Positions 45,080 to 54,132 of a DNA stretch of 64,000 nucleotides are shown in pieces. Positions within the stretch are counted from its first letter, which is position 1; each line of letters begins with the position of its first letter. The notes below the pieces were generated by a model. It saw only the letters and a program-made list of their open reading frames with translations. It was not told the origin of the DNA and made no database searches. Origin of the DNA: Leucobacter exalbidus (GTDB lineage: Bacteria; Actinomycetota; Actinomycetes; Actinomycetales; Microbacteriaceae); NCBI RefSeq assembly GCF_017834145.1, contig NZ_JAFIDA010000001.1, positions 1,922,001-1,986,000 on the forward strand. The letters are read 5' to 3'. The position numbers were made by a program, and so were the translations under genes.

Positions 45080-45895
45080 TTATTCGGCCTGGCTGTCTCG
45101 CCCGGTGACCAGGCGAAATGATTCCAGATGTTCGATGCGCTCACGCTGACCGCCGACGTGCACGATCGAGTCACCGTCAACGGTGAGCTGCGTACCGTAC
45201 GCGTGCATCGCCGAAATCTTGCGCCCCATCCACGGCGTCACGTCGTGGATTTCGACGCGTGCGGTGTCATCGACCGGGGCCGCGGGGGAGTCTTCTGACA
45301 CGATCTCCCAGAACGGCAGGCCAAGCGCATCGGCGATCGCGCGCGACAGCCGGTGTGCGAGCACGTGATCGGGGTGGCCATACCCGCCACCGTCGTCGTA
45401 GCTCACAATGGCCTGCGCGCCTGCGAGCTGCGCGGCGGTGAGCAAATCGGTGAGCGGCTCAACGACCGGCACGCTGGTGAGCGCATCGGGGCCGACGTTG
45501 CTGGCGGGAATCGCGCGCGGGGGAGTTTCGGGGTGAGCCGGGTCGATCTCTGCCCACTCCATGCCCGAATCCTCATAGATGTAGGGGGCGCGGCCCTCGG
45601 CACGCGCCGGATCAACACCCAAGAAGACGTGTCGTTCGAGGCCCAGCATCACAAGCGCCGCAGTCAGCTCGGCCTGGCGGTGCGGGGCAAGCCCATCGGT
45701 GCCCTCGAGAGACGAGAAGGGGCCTGGCACAACCTCGCCGCGTTCGCCGCGCGTCAGCGTGACGAGCAACGGCTCGCGGCCGGCCTCGGCGAGGGCGGCG
45801 AGCGTGCCGCCCGTGGTGATGGTCTCGTCATCGGGGTGCGCGTGCACAAACATTACGCGTGCGCGGCCGTCAAACCAGTCTTGTGCATTCGTCAT
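45080..45895 (-). CDS. PIG-L family deacetylase, MshB/Mca-like
   Basis: 271 residues. The zinc-binding motif AHPDDE sits at residues 19-24 and the second histidine is in GYGHPDH near residue 175, as in MshB. MshB deacetylates GlcNAc-Ins in mycothiol synthesis; the related Mca is a mycothiol S-conjugate amidase. With the MshA-like gene at 5.5 kb, a mycothiol function is likely; MshB versus Mca is uncertain. Its start shares one base with the cca stop (TAATG). Confidence 0.85.
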   Translation of the reverse strand: MTNAQDWFDGRARVMFVHAHPDDETITTGGTLAALAEAGREPLLVTLTRGERGEVVPGPFSSLEGTDGLAPHRQAELTAALVMLGLERHVFLGVDPARAEGRAPYIYEDSGMEWAEIDPAHPETPPRAIPASNVGPDALTSVPVVEPLTDLLTAAQLAGAQAIVSYDDGGGYGHPDHVLAHRLSRAIADALGLPFWEIVSEDSPAAPVDDTARVEIHDVTPWMGRKISAMHAYGTQLTVDGDSIVHVGGQRERIEHLESFRLVTGRDSQAE

Positions 45896-47337
45896 TACTG
45901 CGCATCCTTTTCAATCGTCGCCCACCAGGCCAAGAGGCGCTCAGTGGCAACCTCTTCGCCCACGGGGCCCTCATCGAGTCGCAGCTCGAGCAAAAATTTG
46001 TATGCCTGGCCGATAACCGGCCCGGGCTTGACGCCGAGCAGCGCCATAATCTGTTCGCCATCGAGCTCGGGGCGCACCGCCGCAAGCTCCTCAGCCTCGG
46101 CGAGCTCATCGATCCGGCGCTCGATATCGTCGTATGCGTGGTCGAGCCGCTCGGCCTTGCGCCGGTTGCGCGTGGTGACGTCAGCGCGGGTAAGAATGTG
46201 CAGCTGGCCGAGCTCGGTGCCGGCGTCGCGCACGTAGCGGCGCACGGCCGAGTCGGTCCAGGGCTGGTCACTGTAGCCGAAGAAGCGCAGGTGCAGCTCA
46301 ATCAGCCGGGCCACACGCTTCACCGTGTCGTTATCGAAGCGCAACTCGCGCAGCCGCTTCTTCGCGAGTTTCGCGCCCACCATGTCGTGGTGGTGAAAAG
46401 TGACGCCGCTGGGTTCGAAGCGACGCGTCGCGGGCTTGCCGATGTCGTGCAGCAGCGCAGCGAGGCGCAGCACGATATCGGGGCCGGCCTCGGGGTCTTC
46501 GCGGCGCGCGATCTCCATCTCGATGGTCTGCGTGAGCACGGTGAGGCTGTGCTCGTACACGTCTTTATGGCGGCCGTGATCGTCTTGGGTGGCGACGAGC
46601 GCGGTGAGTTCGGGCAGAAAACGCTCGGCGAGCGTCGTGTCCACGAGCAGCCTGATGCCGGGGATCGGGTCGTGCGCGCACAGCAGCTTCACGAGCTCGT
46701 CTCTGATGCGTTCGGCCGAGATGATGTCGAGACGGTCGGCGAGACGCACCATCGCCTCTTGCGTATCGGGCACGACCTCGAAGCCGAGCTGGGCCGCGAA
46801 CCGGGCCGCGCGCAGCATGCGCAGCGGATCATCAGAGAACGATGATTCTGCTGAGCCCGGGGTACGAATCTTGCGCGCGAGCAGATCTTCGACACCGCCC
46901 GACACGTCAACGAGCCGCATCTCGGGCAGCATCAGCGCCATCGAGTTGATCGTGAAGTCGCGTCGCACGAGGTCACCCTCGATGGTGTCGCCAAACGTGA
47001 CCTCGGGTTTGCGCGAGTCGTCGCGGTAGATCTCGGCGCGGTAGGTCGTGATCTCGACGGTCTCACCCAGCACACGCGCGGCGATGGTGCCGAAGTCGCG
47101 GCCCACATCCCAAATCTTTGCGCCCATCTCGGTGAGAATGGCGCTGGTTTCCTCGGGTTGGGCCGAGGTCGTGAAATCGAGGTCGGTGACGGGGCGCCCG
47201 AGCATCGCATCGCGCACGGGGCCGCCCACGAGCGCAAACTCGTGCTCGTGGCGGGCGAAGGCGTTGGCGAGTGCAACAACGGGAGCGGCCGCGGCGATCT
47301 CTCGCAGCGCGACCATGGAATCGGCAACAGAGGGCAT
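45895..47337 (-). CDS. cca: CCA tRNA nucleotidyltransferase
   Basis: 480 residues. The head carries the nucleotidyltransferase motif ALVGGPVRDAMLGRPVTDLD with the two metal aspartates, then RRDFTINSMAL; the rest is the RNA-binding and HD-type domain (ALLHDIGKPATRRF, with FHHHDMVGAKLAKKRL). It adds or repairs the 3' CCA of tRNAs. It is divergent from the DUF6049-like gene, 52 bp away, and coupled to the PIG-L gene. Confidence 0.95.
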   Translation of the reverse strand: MPSVADSMVALREIAAAAPVVALANAFARHEHEFALVGGPVRDAMLGRPVTDLDFTTSAQPEETSAILTEMGAKIWDVGRDFGTIAARVLGETVEITTYRAEIYRDDSRKPEVTFGDTIEGDLVRRDFTINSMALMLPEMRLVDVSGGVEDLLARKIRTPGSAESSFSDDPLRMLRAARFAAQLGFEVVPDTQEAMVRLADRLDIISAERIRDELVKLLCAHDPIPGIRLLVDTTLAERFLPELTALVATQDDHGRHKDVYEHSLTVLTQTIEMEIARREDPEAGPDIVLRLAALLHDIGKPATRRFEPSGVTFHHHDMVGAKLAKKRLRELRFDNDTVKRVARLIELHLRFFGYSDQPWTDSAVRRYVRDAGTELGQLHILTRADVTTRNRRKAERLDHAYDDIERRIDELAEAEELAAVRPELDGEQIMALLGVKPGPVIGQAYKFLLELRLDEGPVGEEVATERLLAWWATIEKDAQ

Positions 47338-47389
47338 CTAGTTATCGTACCTGGGGGTGATGGCTCGGCACGCTCCTTACACTGGGTGC

Positions 47390-50068
47390 ATGCGCATTCG
47401 CTCCCTCTTCACGGCCGCTCTGTCGGTCGCGCTCGTTCTTGGCGGCACGCTTTCGGCGCACGCGGTTCTTCCTATGGCCCCGGATCGCCCCGCGAATAGC
47501 GCCCGCACCGAAGCACGTGTCTCGCCGGCCGAGGCTACCGATGCCGAGATCGAGACTGATTCCGAGGGGTCGGGGGCCAAGGCCGATCGTGCGGCGGCAA
47601 AAGCCGAGGCTACAGCTGAAGATGACGCGGTTGCGCCCGCACCCTCGCTGATGGTGGCCCCGTCGCAGCCGATTCTGGCCGACGCAAAAACCAATCTCGA
47701 GCTCAGTGCGCAGCTGACAAACCCCACTGAGACCGAGGTTGCAGCCGGCGAACTGCTGATCGAGGTGAGTGAGGAGCCCGTCAAGAGCGTCGCCGCGCTC
47801 ACCGACGCCGTGAACACCGCGATCCCTGGCGACAGCGCCGCTACCGACGCCGCTGCTGCCGACTCCGGCGCGCCCGGCACCGCGTTCACCACGCTGAAGA
47901 CCGCTCACTTGGGGGCGACCGGGCCTGAGAGTGAACAGCGCACCACCGTCAATGTCACGCCCGAAGAGCTGCCGTTCACCGATCTGACGCCCCCGGGAAC
48001 CTATCTCGTGCGCGCCAGCCTCACGCTCGAGGGCGCGTCCACCCCACACTCCGCCGCGACGACCCCTGTGGTGTGGCGCGGCACCGGCAAAACCAAAATC
48101 GATCTGAGCATGATCGTGCCGTTCGTACTGCCAGCCAAGATTCAAGCGATGCCCTCGCGTGAGCAGCTCTCTGACCTGGTGCGCGAGTGGGATGCGCTGC
48201 TCACCGCAGCCGAACAGGCGAAGGCAACCCTCGCGATCGACCCCCGCATCGTCGCCGGCATTCGCAGCTACGGCGTCGAGGCTTCGGGGCCGGCGCGCGA
48301 ATTCTTGGCTCGCCTCGAGGCGAGCCCCAACCCGAGCTTTCTGCTGCAGTTCGCTGATGCCGATGTCGCCGCGCAGGCCGCCATAGGATTCACCTCGCTC
48401 GTCGAACCCACGAACCTTGATTTCGTGACGCGCTTTGGCAAGTTCGAGGCGCCGGTTCCTGCAGCTGACGCTGATGGGAAAGATACGGGCGGGGAAGATG
48501 CTAGTGGGGAAACCACTGACGCAGACACCACGGGCACCGAAGCCGCTGACGTAGACACTGACGTAGCGAACACCGAAGCCGCCAATGCGGAGGGTGCCGC
48601 CGAGGCACCCGTGGAAGCAGAAGCTCCTGCCGGGGTTGAAGCCGGCAGCGCGACCGAAACCGGTGCTGAGGCCAACGCTGACACCGACGCCAACGGCGAG
48701 CCCAGCACCAGCAACGGCGCTGAGGTTGACGCTGACGCCAAGCCTGAAACCAACGCAGAAACCGACAGCGATACCACCCCCGACGCAAATACCGGCGCCG
48801 AAACCGACGGTGAGGTGACCGAGGTTGCCCCGCCCACCCTCGCTGAGCTGCTCCAGTGGAAGACCGCGAGCGGCGAACCCGGCAGCAATAACAGTAACAA
48901 CGCAGGCACAAGCAGCGGCAGCACAGACAGCGGCAGCGGCACCGCCGCGGGCACCGTGACCGGCGAGGTCGCTACCGCAGCGTGGCCCGCCGAGGGCGAT
49001 GTTGACCGGGGCACCCTCGGTCTGCTCGCAGAGTCGAATATCACCTCGGTGGTGCTCGACTCGAGCAACGTGCGGCACTCGGGCGGCCCCCGCATCGCGC
49101 TCAACGACGGCGAAGCCATCATCACCGAGGCCTCCCTCGCTGATTCGGCGACCGCCGCGCTCGCGGGCGACACCGAGATTGAACGCGCGGCCGGCCTCTC
49201 GGCGCTCGCGGGCGAACTGTTCGTGCGCGCCCAGGCCGAAAGCACCGGGGTAGTGCTCGGGCTGAATCGGGGCAGTGTCGCCGATACGCAGGATCCGGCG
49301 TCGCTGCTTACCGCCATTGCCGAGCTCTCGTTCGTGCGCGCCACCAGCGTGGCCGATCAGCCCGAGGGCACCGGCACGCTGCGGGCCGCGGGGCCGCTTG
49401 AGCCCCGGCTCGCGCTGCTGCGTTCGGCCGCCAACCGTGAGGCGTCGGTGAACGAGGTGGGCGCGGTGCTCGTGCACCCGCAGTACCTCAGCGGCTACCA
49501 GCGCGTGCGCCTGATGTCGCTGTTCAGCACGCGATACGCGCCCGCCGAAAGCAACTTCGATGAGGTCTCGACGAAGTTTCGCACCCGAGATTCGAAGCTG
49601 CTCGAGGGCGTGCAGGCCATCAGCACCGAGCACACCCAACTCGTGGGCGTGTCAACGAGCGTGCCCGTGCAGCTGCACAACTCGCTGCCCTTTGACGCCA
49701 ATGTCACCGTCGGCGTCGTGCCCGTCTCTGCCGCGATCGAGCTCGAAGAGCGCGTGTTCAGCGGGGTCATCGTGGGTGCTGAAGCCAACGAACGCGTGCT
49801 CGTGCCCGTGCGCAGCCGCGTGTCATCGGGGGAGTCGGGGCTCGTCGTCACCGTCAGCGCACACGGCGGCGAACCGACCGTCTACACCGGCACGCTCGAC
49901 CTGAGCATCAGCAGCAGCGTCGAAGCCGTCGCCCTGTGGGTGCTCGGTGTGAGCGCCTCGCTGCTGCTGATCTTCGGCGTCTATCGCAGCGTGCGCAAAC
50001 GCCGTAAGGCCTCAGCTGCCGCTCAGCCGAGCATCGCCACCAGCGAAACGGAAACCCCCGCGGAATAG
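47390..50068 (+). CDS. Large secreted/membrane-anchored protein, DUF6049-like, with acidic low-complexity insert
   Basis: 892 residues. An N-terminal signal sequence (MRIRSLFTAALSVALVLGG) and a C-terminal membrane helix near 845-870 followed by basic RSVRKRRK give an extracytoplasmic bulk, as in the DUF6049 family usually found beside cca and murJ in actinobacteria. A very acidic Ala/Thr/Asp/Glu/Gly-rich stretch of about 120 residues lies near 360-480, and another acidic run (TDAEIETDSEGSG) near 45. No murJ follows; trxB comes next, 78 bp away. Function unknown, probably envelope related. Confidence 0.8.
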   Translation: MRIRSLFTAALSVALVLGGTLSAHAVLPMAPDRPANSARTEARVSPAEATDAEIETDSEGSGAKADRAAAKAEATAEDDAVAPAPSLMVAPSQPILADAKTNLELSAQLTNPTETEVAAGELLIEVSEEPVKSVAALTDAVNTAIPGDSAATDAAAADSGAPGTAFTTLKTAHLGATGPESEQRTTVNVTPEELPFTDLTPPGTYLVRASLTLEGASTPHSAATTPVVWRGTGKTKIDLSMIVPFVLPAKIQAMPSREQLSDLVREWDALLTAAEQAKATLAIDPRIVAGIRSYGVEASGPAREFLARLEASPNPSFLLQFADADVAAQAAIGFTSLVEPTNLDFVTRFGKFEAPVPAADADGKDTGGEDASGETTDADTTGTEAADVDTDVANTEAANAEGAAEAPVEAEAPAGVEAGSATETGAEANADTDANGEPSTSNGAEVDADAKPETNAETDSDTTPDANTGAETDGEVTEVAPPTLAELLQWKTASGEPGSNNSNNAGTSSGSTDSGSGTAAGTVTGEVATAAWPAEGDVDRGTLGLLAESNITSVVLDSSNVRHSGGPRIALNDGEAIITEASLADSATAALAGDTEIERAAGLSALAGELFVRAQAESTGVVLGLNRGSVADTQDPASLLTAIAELSFVRATSVADQPEGTGTLRAAGPLEPRLALLRSAANREASVNEVGAVLVHPQYLSGYQRVRLMSLFSTRYAPAESNFDEVSTKFRTRDSKLLEGVQAISTEHTQLVGVSTSVPVQLHNSLPFDANVTVGVVPVSAAIELEERVFSGVIVGAEANERVLVPVRSRVSSGESGLVVTVSAHGGEPTVYTGTLDLSISSSVEAVALWVLGVSASLLLIFGVYRSVRKRRKASAAAQPSIATSETETPAE

Positions 50069-50146
50069 TCCGCACCTAGGATGGGTTATATCGGAGGCGA
50101 CGGGCATCGTGCGTCGCTTAGATCCGTCACACAAGCGAGGAGCCTC

Positions 50147-51094
50147 ATGCGCCAGATCATCATCATCGGATCCGGTCCCGCCGGTTTTACTGCCGCCATT
50201 TACGCGGCGCGTGCGGGTCTCGAGCCGCTGATGTTCGCGAGCTCGGTCGGTATCGGTGGCGAGCTCATGAACACCACCGACGTCGAGAACTTCCCCGGGT
50301 TCCCCGAGGGCATTCAGGGCCCCGAGCTCATGCAGCGGATGCAAGAGCAGGCCGAGAAGTTTGGCACCGAGGTCGTCTACGACGACATCACCGACGTTGA
50401 TTTCTCGGGCGACGTGAAGCGCGTCACCTCGGGTGACGGCGTCGTTCACGAGGCCAGCGCAGTGATCTATGCCACCGGTTCGGCGTACCGCAAGCTCGGC
50501 GTCGAGGGCGAAGAGAAGCTTTCTGGCCACGGCGTCTCATGGTGCGCAACCTGCGACGGTTTCTTCTTCCGCCAGAAGACGATCGCCGTGGTTGGCGGCG
50601 GCGACTCGGCGATGGAAGAGGCCACGTTCCTCACCCGCTTCGCCGACAAGGTGTACGTGATTCACCGTCGCGACGAGCTCAAGGCGTCGAAGATCATGCA
50701 GCAGCGTGCCTTCGACAACGAGAAGATCGAGTTCGTGTGGAACTCTGAGGTCGCAGAGGTTGTGGGCGACACCGAGGTGACCGGCGTGAAGCTGCGCAAC
50801 ACGGTCGATGGCACCGAGAGCGATCTCGCCATCGAGGGCCTGTTCGTCGCGGTCGGCAACGACCCGCGCACCCACCTGGTGCACGGCAAGCTGGATCTCA
50901 CGTCTGAGGGCACGATCGCCGTTGACGGCCGCAGCTCACGCACATCGGCCGCGGGCGTTTTCGCCGCGGGCGATGTCATCGATGCTTCGTACCGCCAGGC
51001 CATCACGGCCGCCGGATCGGGCACCGCGGCCGCCCTTGACGCCGAGCACTACCTCGCAGCGCTCGACCAGGCCGCACTCGCGGCTGCCAAGTAA
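50147..51094 (+). CDS. trxB: Thioredoxin-disulfide reductase
   Basis: 315 residues. The FAD site is IIIGSGPAGFTAA, the redox pair is Cys133-Ala-Thr-Cys136, the NADPH site is VVGGGDSAME, and the second FAD motif is GVFAAGDVID. It reduces thioredoxin with NADPH in the cytoplasm. ATG 50147 has GCGAGGAGCC upstream. trxA follows after 35 bp with its own strong ribosome site. Confidence 0.97.
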   Translation: MRQIIIIGSGPAGFTAAIYAARAGLEPLMFASSVGIGGELMNTTDVENFPGFPEGIQGPELMQRMQEQAEKFGTEVVYDDITDVDFSGDVKRVTSGDGVVHEASAVIYATGSAYRKLGVEGEEKLSGHGVSWCATCDGFFFRQKTIAVVGGGDSAMEEATFLTRFADKVYVIHRRDELKASKIMQQRAFDNEKIEFVWNSEVAEVVGDTEVTGVKLRNTVDGTESDLAIEGLFVAVGNDPRTHLVHGKLDLTSEGTIAVDGRSSRTSAAGVFAAGDVIDASYRQAITAAGSGTAAALDAEHYLAALDQAALAAAK

Positions 51095-51129
51095 TTCTCT
51101 GACACTTTCTCACCGACCAGGAGGTCACC

Positions 51130-51453
51130 ATGAACGAACCGATTATCGTCGACGAGCAGTCCTTCGACAAGCTTGTTATGCAGAGCGAAGTTCCCGTGCT
51201 GGTGGATTTCTGGGCCGCTTGGTGCGGGCCGTGCCGCGCAGTCTCGCCCATCCTCGACAAGATCGCGGCTGAGCAAGAGGGCAAGATCATCATTGCGAAG
51301 CTCAACATTGATGAGAACCCCAACATTGCGGCAAAGTTCCGCATCACTTCGATCCCCGCGATGAAGGTCTTCCAGGGCGGCGAAGAGGTGCGCGAGATCA
51401 TCGGCGCCATGCCCAAGCAGATGATCGAGGAGCACCTCAAGGGAATCATTTAA
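51130..51453 (+). CDS. trxA: Thioredoxin
   Basis: 107 residues with the thioredoxin fold; active site WCGPC with Cys32 and Cys35, and the cis-proline loop FRITSIPAMKVF. It reduces protein disulfides. AGGAGGTCACC precedes the start. A strong terminator follows 20 bp after the stop. Confidence 0.97.
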   Translation: MNEPIIVDEQSFDKLVMQSEVPVLVDFWAAWCGPCRAVSPILDKIAAEQEGKIIIAKLNIDENPNIAAKFRITSIPAMKVFQGGEEVREIIGAMPKQMIEEHLKGII

Positions 51454-51472
51454 TCCCTGTGGATTGATCCGG

Positions 51473-51513
51473 ATCCCCTTCGCTCAGCTGCGTGCTGAGC
51501 GAAGGGGATTTTT
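51473..51513 (+). terminator. Strong rho-independent terminator of trxB-trxA
   Basis: ATCCCCTTCGCTCAGC (51473-51488) pairs perfectly (16 bp) with 51494-51509 around TGCGT and is followed by TTTTTG. The palindrome GATCCGGATC overlaps the left arm. Confidence 0.93.
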
Positions 51514-51560
51514 GTTTAATTGGGGGCGCTGAATATTAACGGCTGCGATCTCGTCGCCTG

Positions 51561-52925
51561 TTATCGGGCGTAGTGCCAGTCAGCAAGGTGCCGAAGCTCT
51601 TTGGCGGCGCCCCAGCTGCCGCCTTCTGGGTAGGCCGCCTGCGATGTTGGCGCAGGGTGTGCCTGCGCGATCCGGCGCATCCAAGGTCTCTTTTCGATGG
51701 AGTGGACCCATGTCGCACTGCGGCCGGTGCGGCGCGGCTGCACCGCCGTGACGATGTCCTTTGCGGTGGGCATCTCGGGGAACGTTCCGGCCAGAAACTC
51801 TGCGTAGGCGTAAGGCCGACCACTTTCTTGGACTTCGTGGAGGTAGACGGTCACCCATTTTCCCGGCTGGATACGGATGGCCCACACGTCGCCCGCTGCG
51901 GCCGGGCCGCTGCCTGTGGACGCTGCGGGCTTGTCGGCTTTGGGAACGAGTCTGCGCATGCGTGCGCTGAGCCCGCCACTGAGCAGGTCTTTGAGGGCAG
52001 GGTGCGGAGCGGGTCGAGGAGCATCAAGGTGGACGGGTGGAATATTGAGTGGGCCGAAAATAGCATCTACTACTTCAGTGCGAATACCTGCGTCACCAGC
52101 TGTCGTGTCCCACCATGCCAACGGTGCTTGCACTTCGACTTTGATATTGGGGCGCTGATCGCGCTCCCGATAGGTGGTAAATTTCTCCCACATGCCGGGG
52201 CGGTCTGTGGGCGCCAGCACTCCGATGAGGGCGAGGTCTTCGAGCACCGCGTTGACCGCGCGTTTGTCGGGGAGAATTTTGGCCGCGGTGATCGCTTTGG
52301 CAGCCGCGGTGTAGCGAGATCCGGCTGGCAAAGAACGAATCACGGATATGATCGCGCCCAGCGCCCAGCGGTCATATTCAGTTGGCTCGGGTCGTTCTGC
52401 CGCCAGCCAGGCGAGCGCCTGAGCGTAGCCGGAAGGTTCACCGTCGAGCGGCGTACCCTCGGTGAGATAGGACGACCAGGCCGCTACCAGCTGCTGGGGT
52501 CGGTCACGATACCCGCACACTTGGCACAGATCTGTAACGGAGTTGCTCCACGGGGTAAACGGGTGTTCTGGAAGCTGCCGTTCGATCAGTACGCCCAGCA
52601 GTACCGCGCGCCACGCAGCCGGAGCGGACCATAGGCCAGCGACAAAAGCAGCGGCCGCATCGGGGACCGCCCAGTCTGCCGCTGCGACTCGGAGCTGCTG
52701 AATCGAGTCGCCGTGTGTGGGCCATTCGACTACATGCGGGTCGATCCCAGCTGCGGTGAGCGCTTCGATCAGTGGCGCATACTGCGGCAGTACCGGTGGA
52801 CGATGCCACGAACCACCGATCTGCGCGTCCCAAGTGAGCGGCGATGCTTTCTCCAGGAGGCGCCAGCGTGCAACGTGGTCACCTAACGCACAGTCATGGG
52901 TCTCAGGTATCAAGAATCCGCTCAT
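51561..52925 (-). CDS. Unrecognised 454-residue protein between trxA and parB
   Basis: No family is recognised. Visible features are a CQVCGY-type CxxC near residue 136, a WLAAERPEPTEYDRWALGAI segment, and a C-terminal part (GDVWAIRIQPGKWVTVYLH) that faintly recalls immunity/Imm26-like beta domains; this last point is a guess. The start MSGFLIPETHD at ATG 52925 has AGGAAGG upstream; an in-frame ATG at 52964 is less supported. It is convergent with trxA, and codes on the parB strand but with 214 bp between. In related genomes this gap between trxA and parB normally is not filled by such a gene, so it may be an accessory insertion. Confidence 0.7.
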   Translation of the reverse strand: MSGFLIPETHDCALGDHVARWRLLEKASPLTWDAQIGGSWHRPPVLPQYAPLIEALTAAGIDPHVVEWPTHGDSIQQLRVAAADWAVPDAAAAFVAGLWSAPAAWRAVLLGVLIERQLPEHPFTPWSNSVTDLCQVCGYRDRPQQLVAAWSSYLTEGTPLDGEPSGYAQALAWLAAERPEPTEYDRWALGAIISVIRSLPAGSRYTAAAKAITAAKILPDKRAVNAVLEDLALIGVLAPTDRPGMWEKFTTYRERDQRPNIKVEVQAPLAWWDTTAGDAGIRTEVVDAIFGPLNIPPVHLDAPRPAPHPALKDLLSGGLSARMRRLVPKADKPAASTGSGPAAAGDVWAIRIQPGKWVTVYLHEVQESGRPYAYAEFLAGTFPEMPTAKDIVTAVQPRRTGRSATWVHSIEKRPWMRRIAQAHPAPTSQAAYPEGGSWGAAKELRHLADWHYAR

Positions 52926-53072
52926 TACTGCGCCTTCCTGCTGAGATAAGCGTTGGCTTGTCATTCATGATTGAAGTCAATCACAACGGTGAGCACCGCG
53001 TGAGGGGAGCAGGGCGTGGATCTTGTGCCTCGTTCCTTGCGCAGAACCGCAATTTGGCACGAACACGCAAAA

Positions 53073-53114
53073 TGGCCCTGCTGCACCGACAATGAAGTCG
53101 GCGAAGCAGGGCCA
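53073..53114 (-). terminator. Nested hairpin terminator after parB
   Basis: TGGCCCTGCT (53073-53082) pairs with AGCAGGGCCA (53105-53114), with an inner CCGAC/GTCGG stem. T-rich stretches flank both sides, and it lies 25 bp after the parB stop. The rest of the 214-bp gap shows no gene. Confidence 0.85.
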
Positions 53115-53139
53115 GTTTTAGCAGTGCTAAAGGTTTTCG

Positions 53140-54129
53140 CTACCCAAACCCGGGGTCACCCAGGTTGCTCAGCACGCGCTTGAGATCAGCGATCGTCGCG
53201 AAGTCGATAATAATCTGCCCCTTCTTCGCGCCCAGCTTCACCGCCACGCGTGTGTCGAAGCGGTCACCCAGGCGGTCAGCAATCTCGCCGAGCTGCGCCT
53301 GCACGCCGCCGGCACGCGCCTTGGGCACCTTCGGCTTGGGTTGTTCGGCGGCAAGGGCTTCGGCGGCACGCACCGACAGGCCCTCGTTCACGATCTTGTC
53401 TGCGAGGTGCAGCATCGCTTCGTAGTCACCATCGAGCGACAGGATCGCGCGCGCATGGCCTGCCGAGAGGACACCAGCGGCGACCTTGGCCTGCACCGAT
53501 TCGGGCAGGCGCAGCAGGCGGATCGTGTTCGAGATCTGCGGGCGCGAGCGACCGATGCGGGTCGCGAGCTGCTCTTGAGTAATACCAAAGTCACCGAGCA
53601 GCTGCTGGTACGCCGAAGCTTCTTCGAGCGGGTTCAGCTGTGCGCGGTGGAGGTTCTCGAGCAGCGCATCACGCAGCATGTGCTCGTCGGCGGTGCTGCG
53701 CACGATCGCGGGAATCGTATCCAGCCCGGCACGACGCGATGCACGCAGACGACGCTCACCCATGATGAGTTCAAACCGCGGGCCCTCAGCTGGCGCGGGG
53801 TCGATCTCGCGCACCACGATGGGCTGGAACACACCGAACTCGCGCACGCTGTGCGTGAGCTCGTCGAGCGCATCCTCATCGAACTCGCGACGCGGCTGCA
53901 GCCGGTTCGGAACAATGTCGGCAACCGGCAGGCGAGTAAGCCGCGCACCGGGTACGTCTTGCAGATCGTCGGTCGCGGTGACCTCGGGAGCTTCAACGGG
54001 CTCGGGCGTCGCGCTCGAGGATCCGCTCGCAGGGAAGAACACATCGACCGGGCGTTCGCCACTCGTCGACGACTGCGGAATCAGGGCGCCAATACCGCGC
54101 CCCAGCCCGCTTCGTTTCTTAGCCGTCAT
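53140..54129 (-). CDS. parB: Chromosome-partitioning protein ParB
   Basis: 329 residues. The CTPase/ParB-N domain holds GERRLRASRRAGL, a helix-turn-helix follows (TQEQLATRIGRSRPQISNTIRLL), and a short dimerising C-terminal domain (GQIIIDFATIADLKRVLSNL) ends it. It binds parS sites, spreads and loads the ParA/SMC machinery. It lies 3 bp after parA. Confidence 0.96.
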   Translation of the reverse strand: MTAKKRSGLGRGIGALIPQSSTSGERPVDVFFPASGSSSATPEPVEAPEVTATDDLQDVPGARLTRLPVADIVPNRLQPRREFDEDALDELTHSVREFGVFQPIVVREIDPAPAEGPRFELIMGERRLRASRRAGLDTIPAIVRSTADEHMLRDALLENLHRAQLNPLEEASAYQQLLGDFGITQEQLATRIGRSRPQISNTIRLLRLPESVQAKVAAGVLSAGHARAILSLDGDYEAMLHLADKIVNEGLSVRAAEALAAEQPKPKVPKARAGGVQAQLGEIADRLGDRFDTRVAVKLGAKKGQIIIDFATIADLKRVLSNLGDPGFG

Positions 54130-54132
54130 CGG

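Noticed and set aside
47342-49639. 765-residue open frame on the minus strand opposite the DUF6049-like gene
   Set aside because: It is the mirror of a high-GC coding gene; low-complexity Gly/Arg-rich product, no ribosome site, and the plus-strand protein has a signal peptide and membrane anchor.
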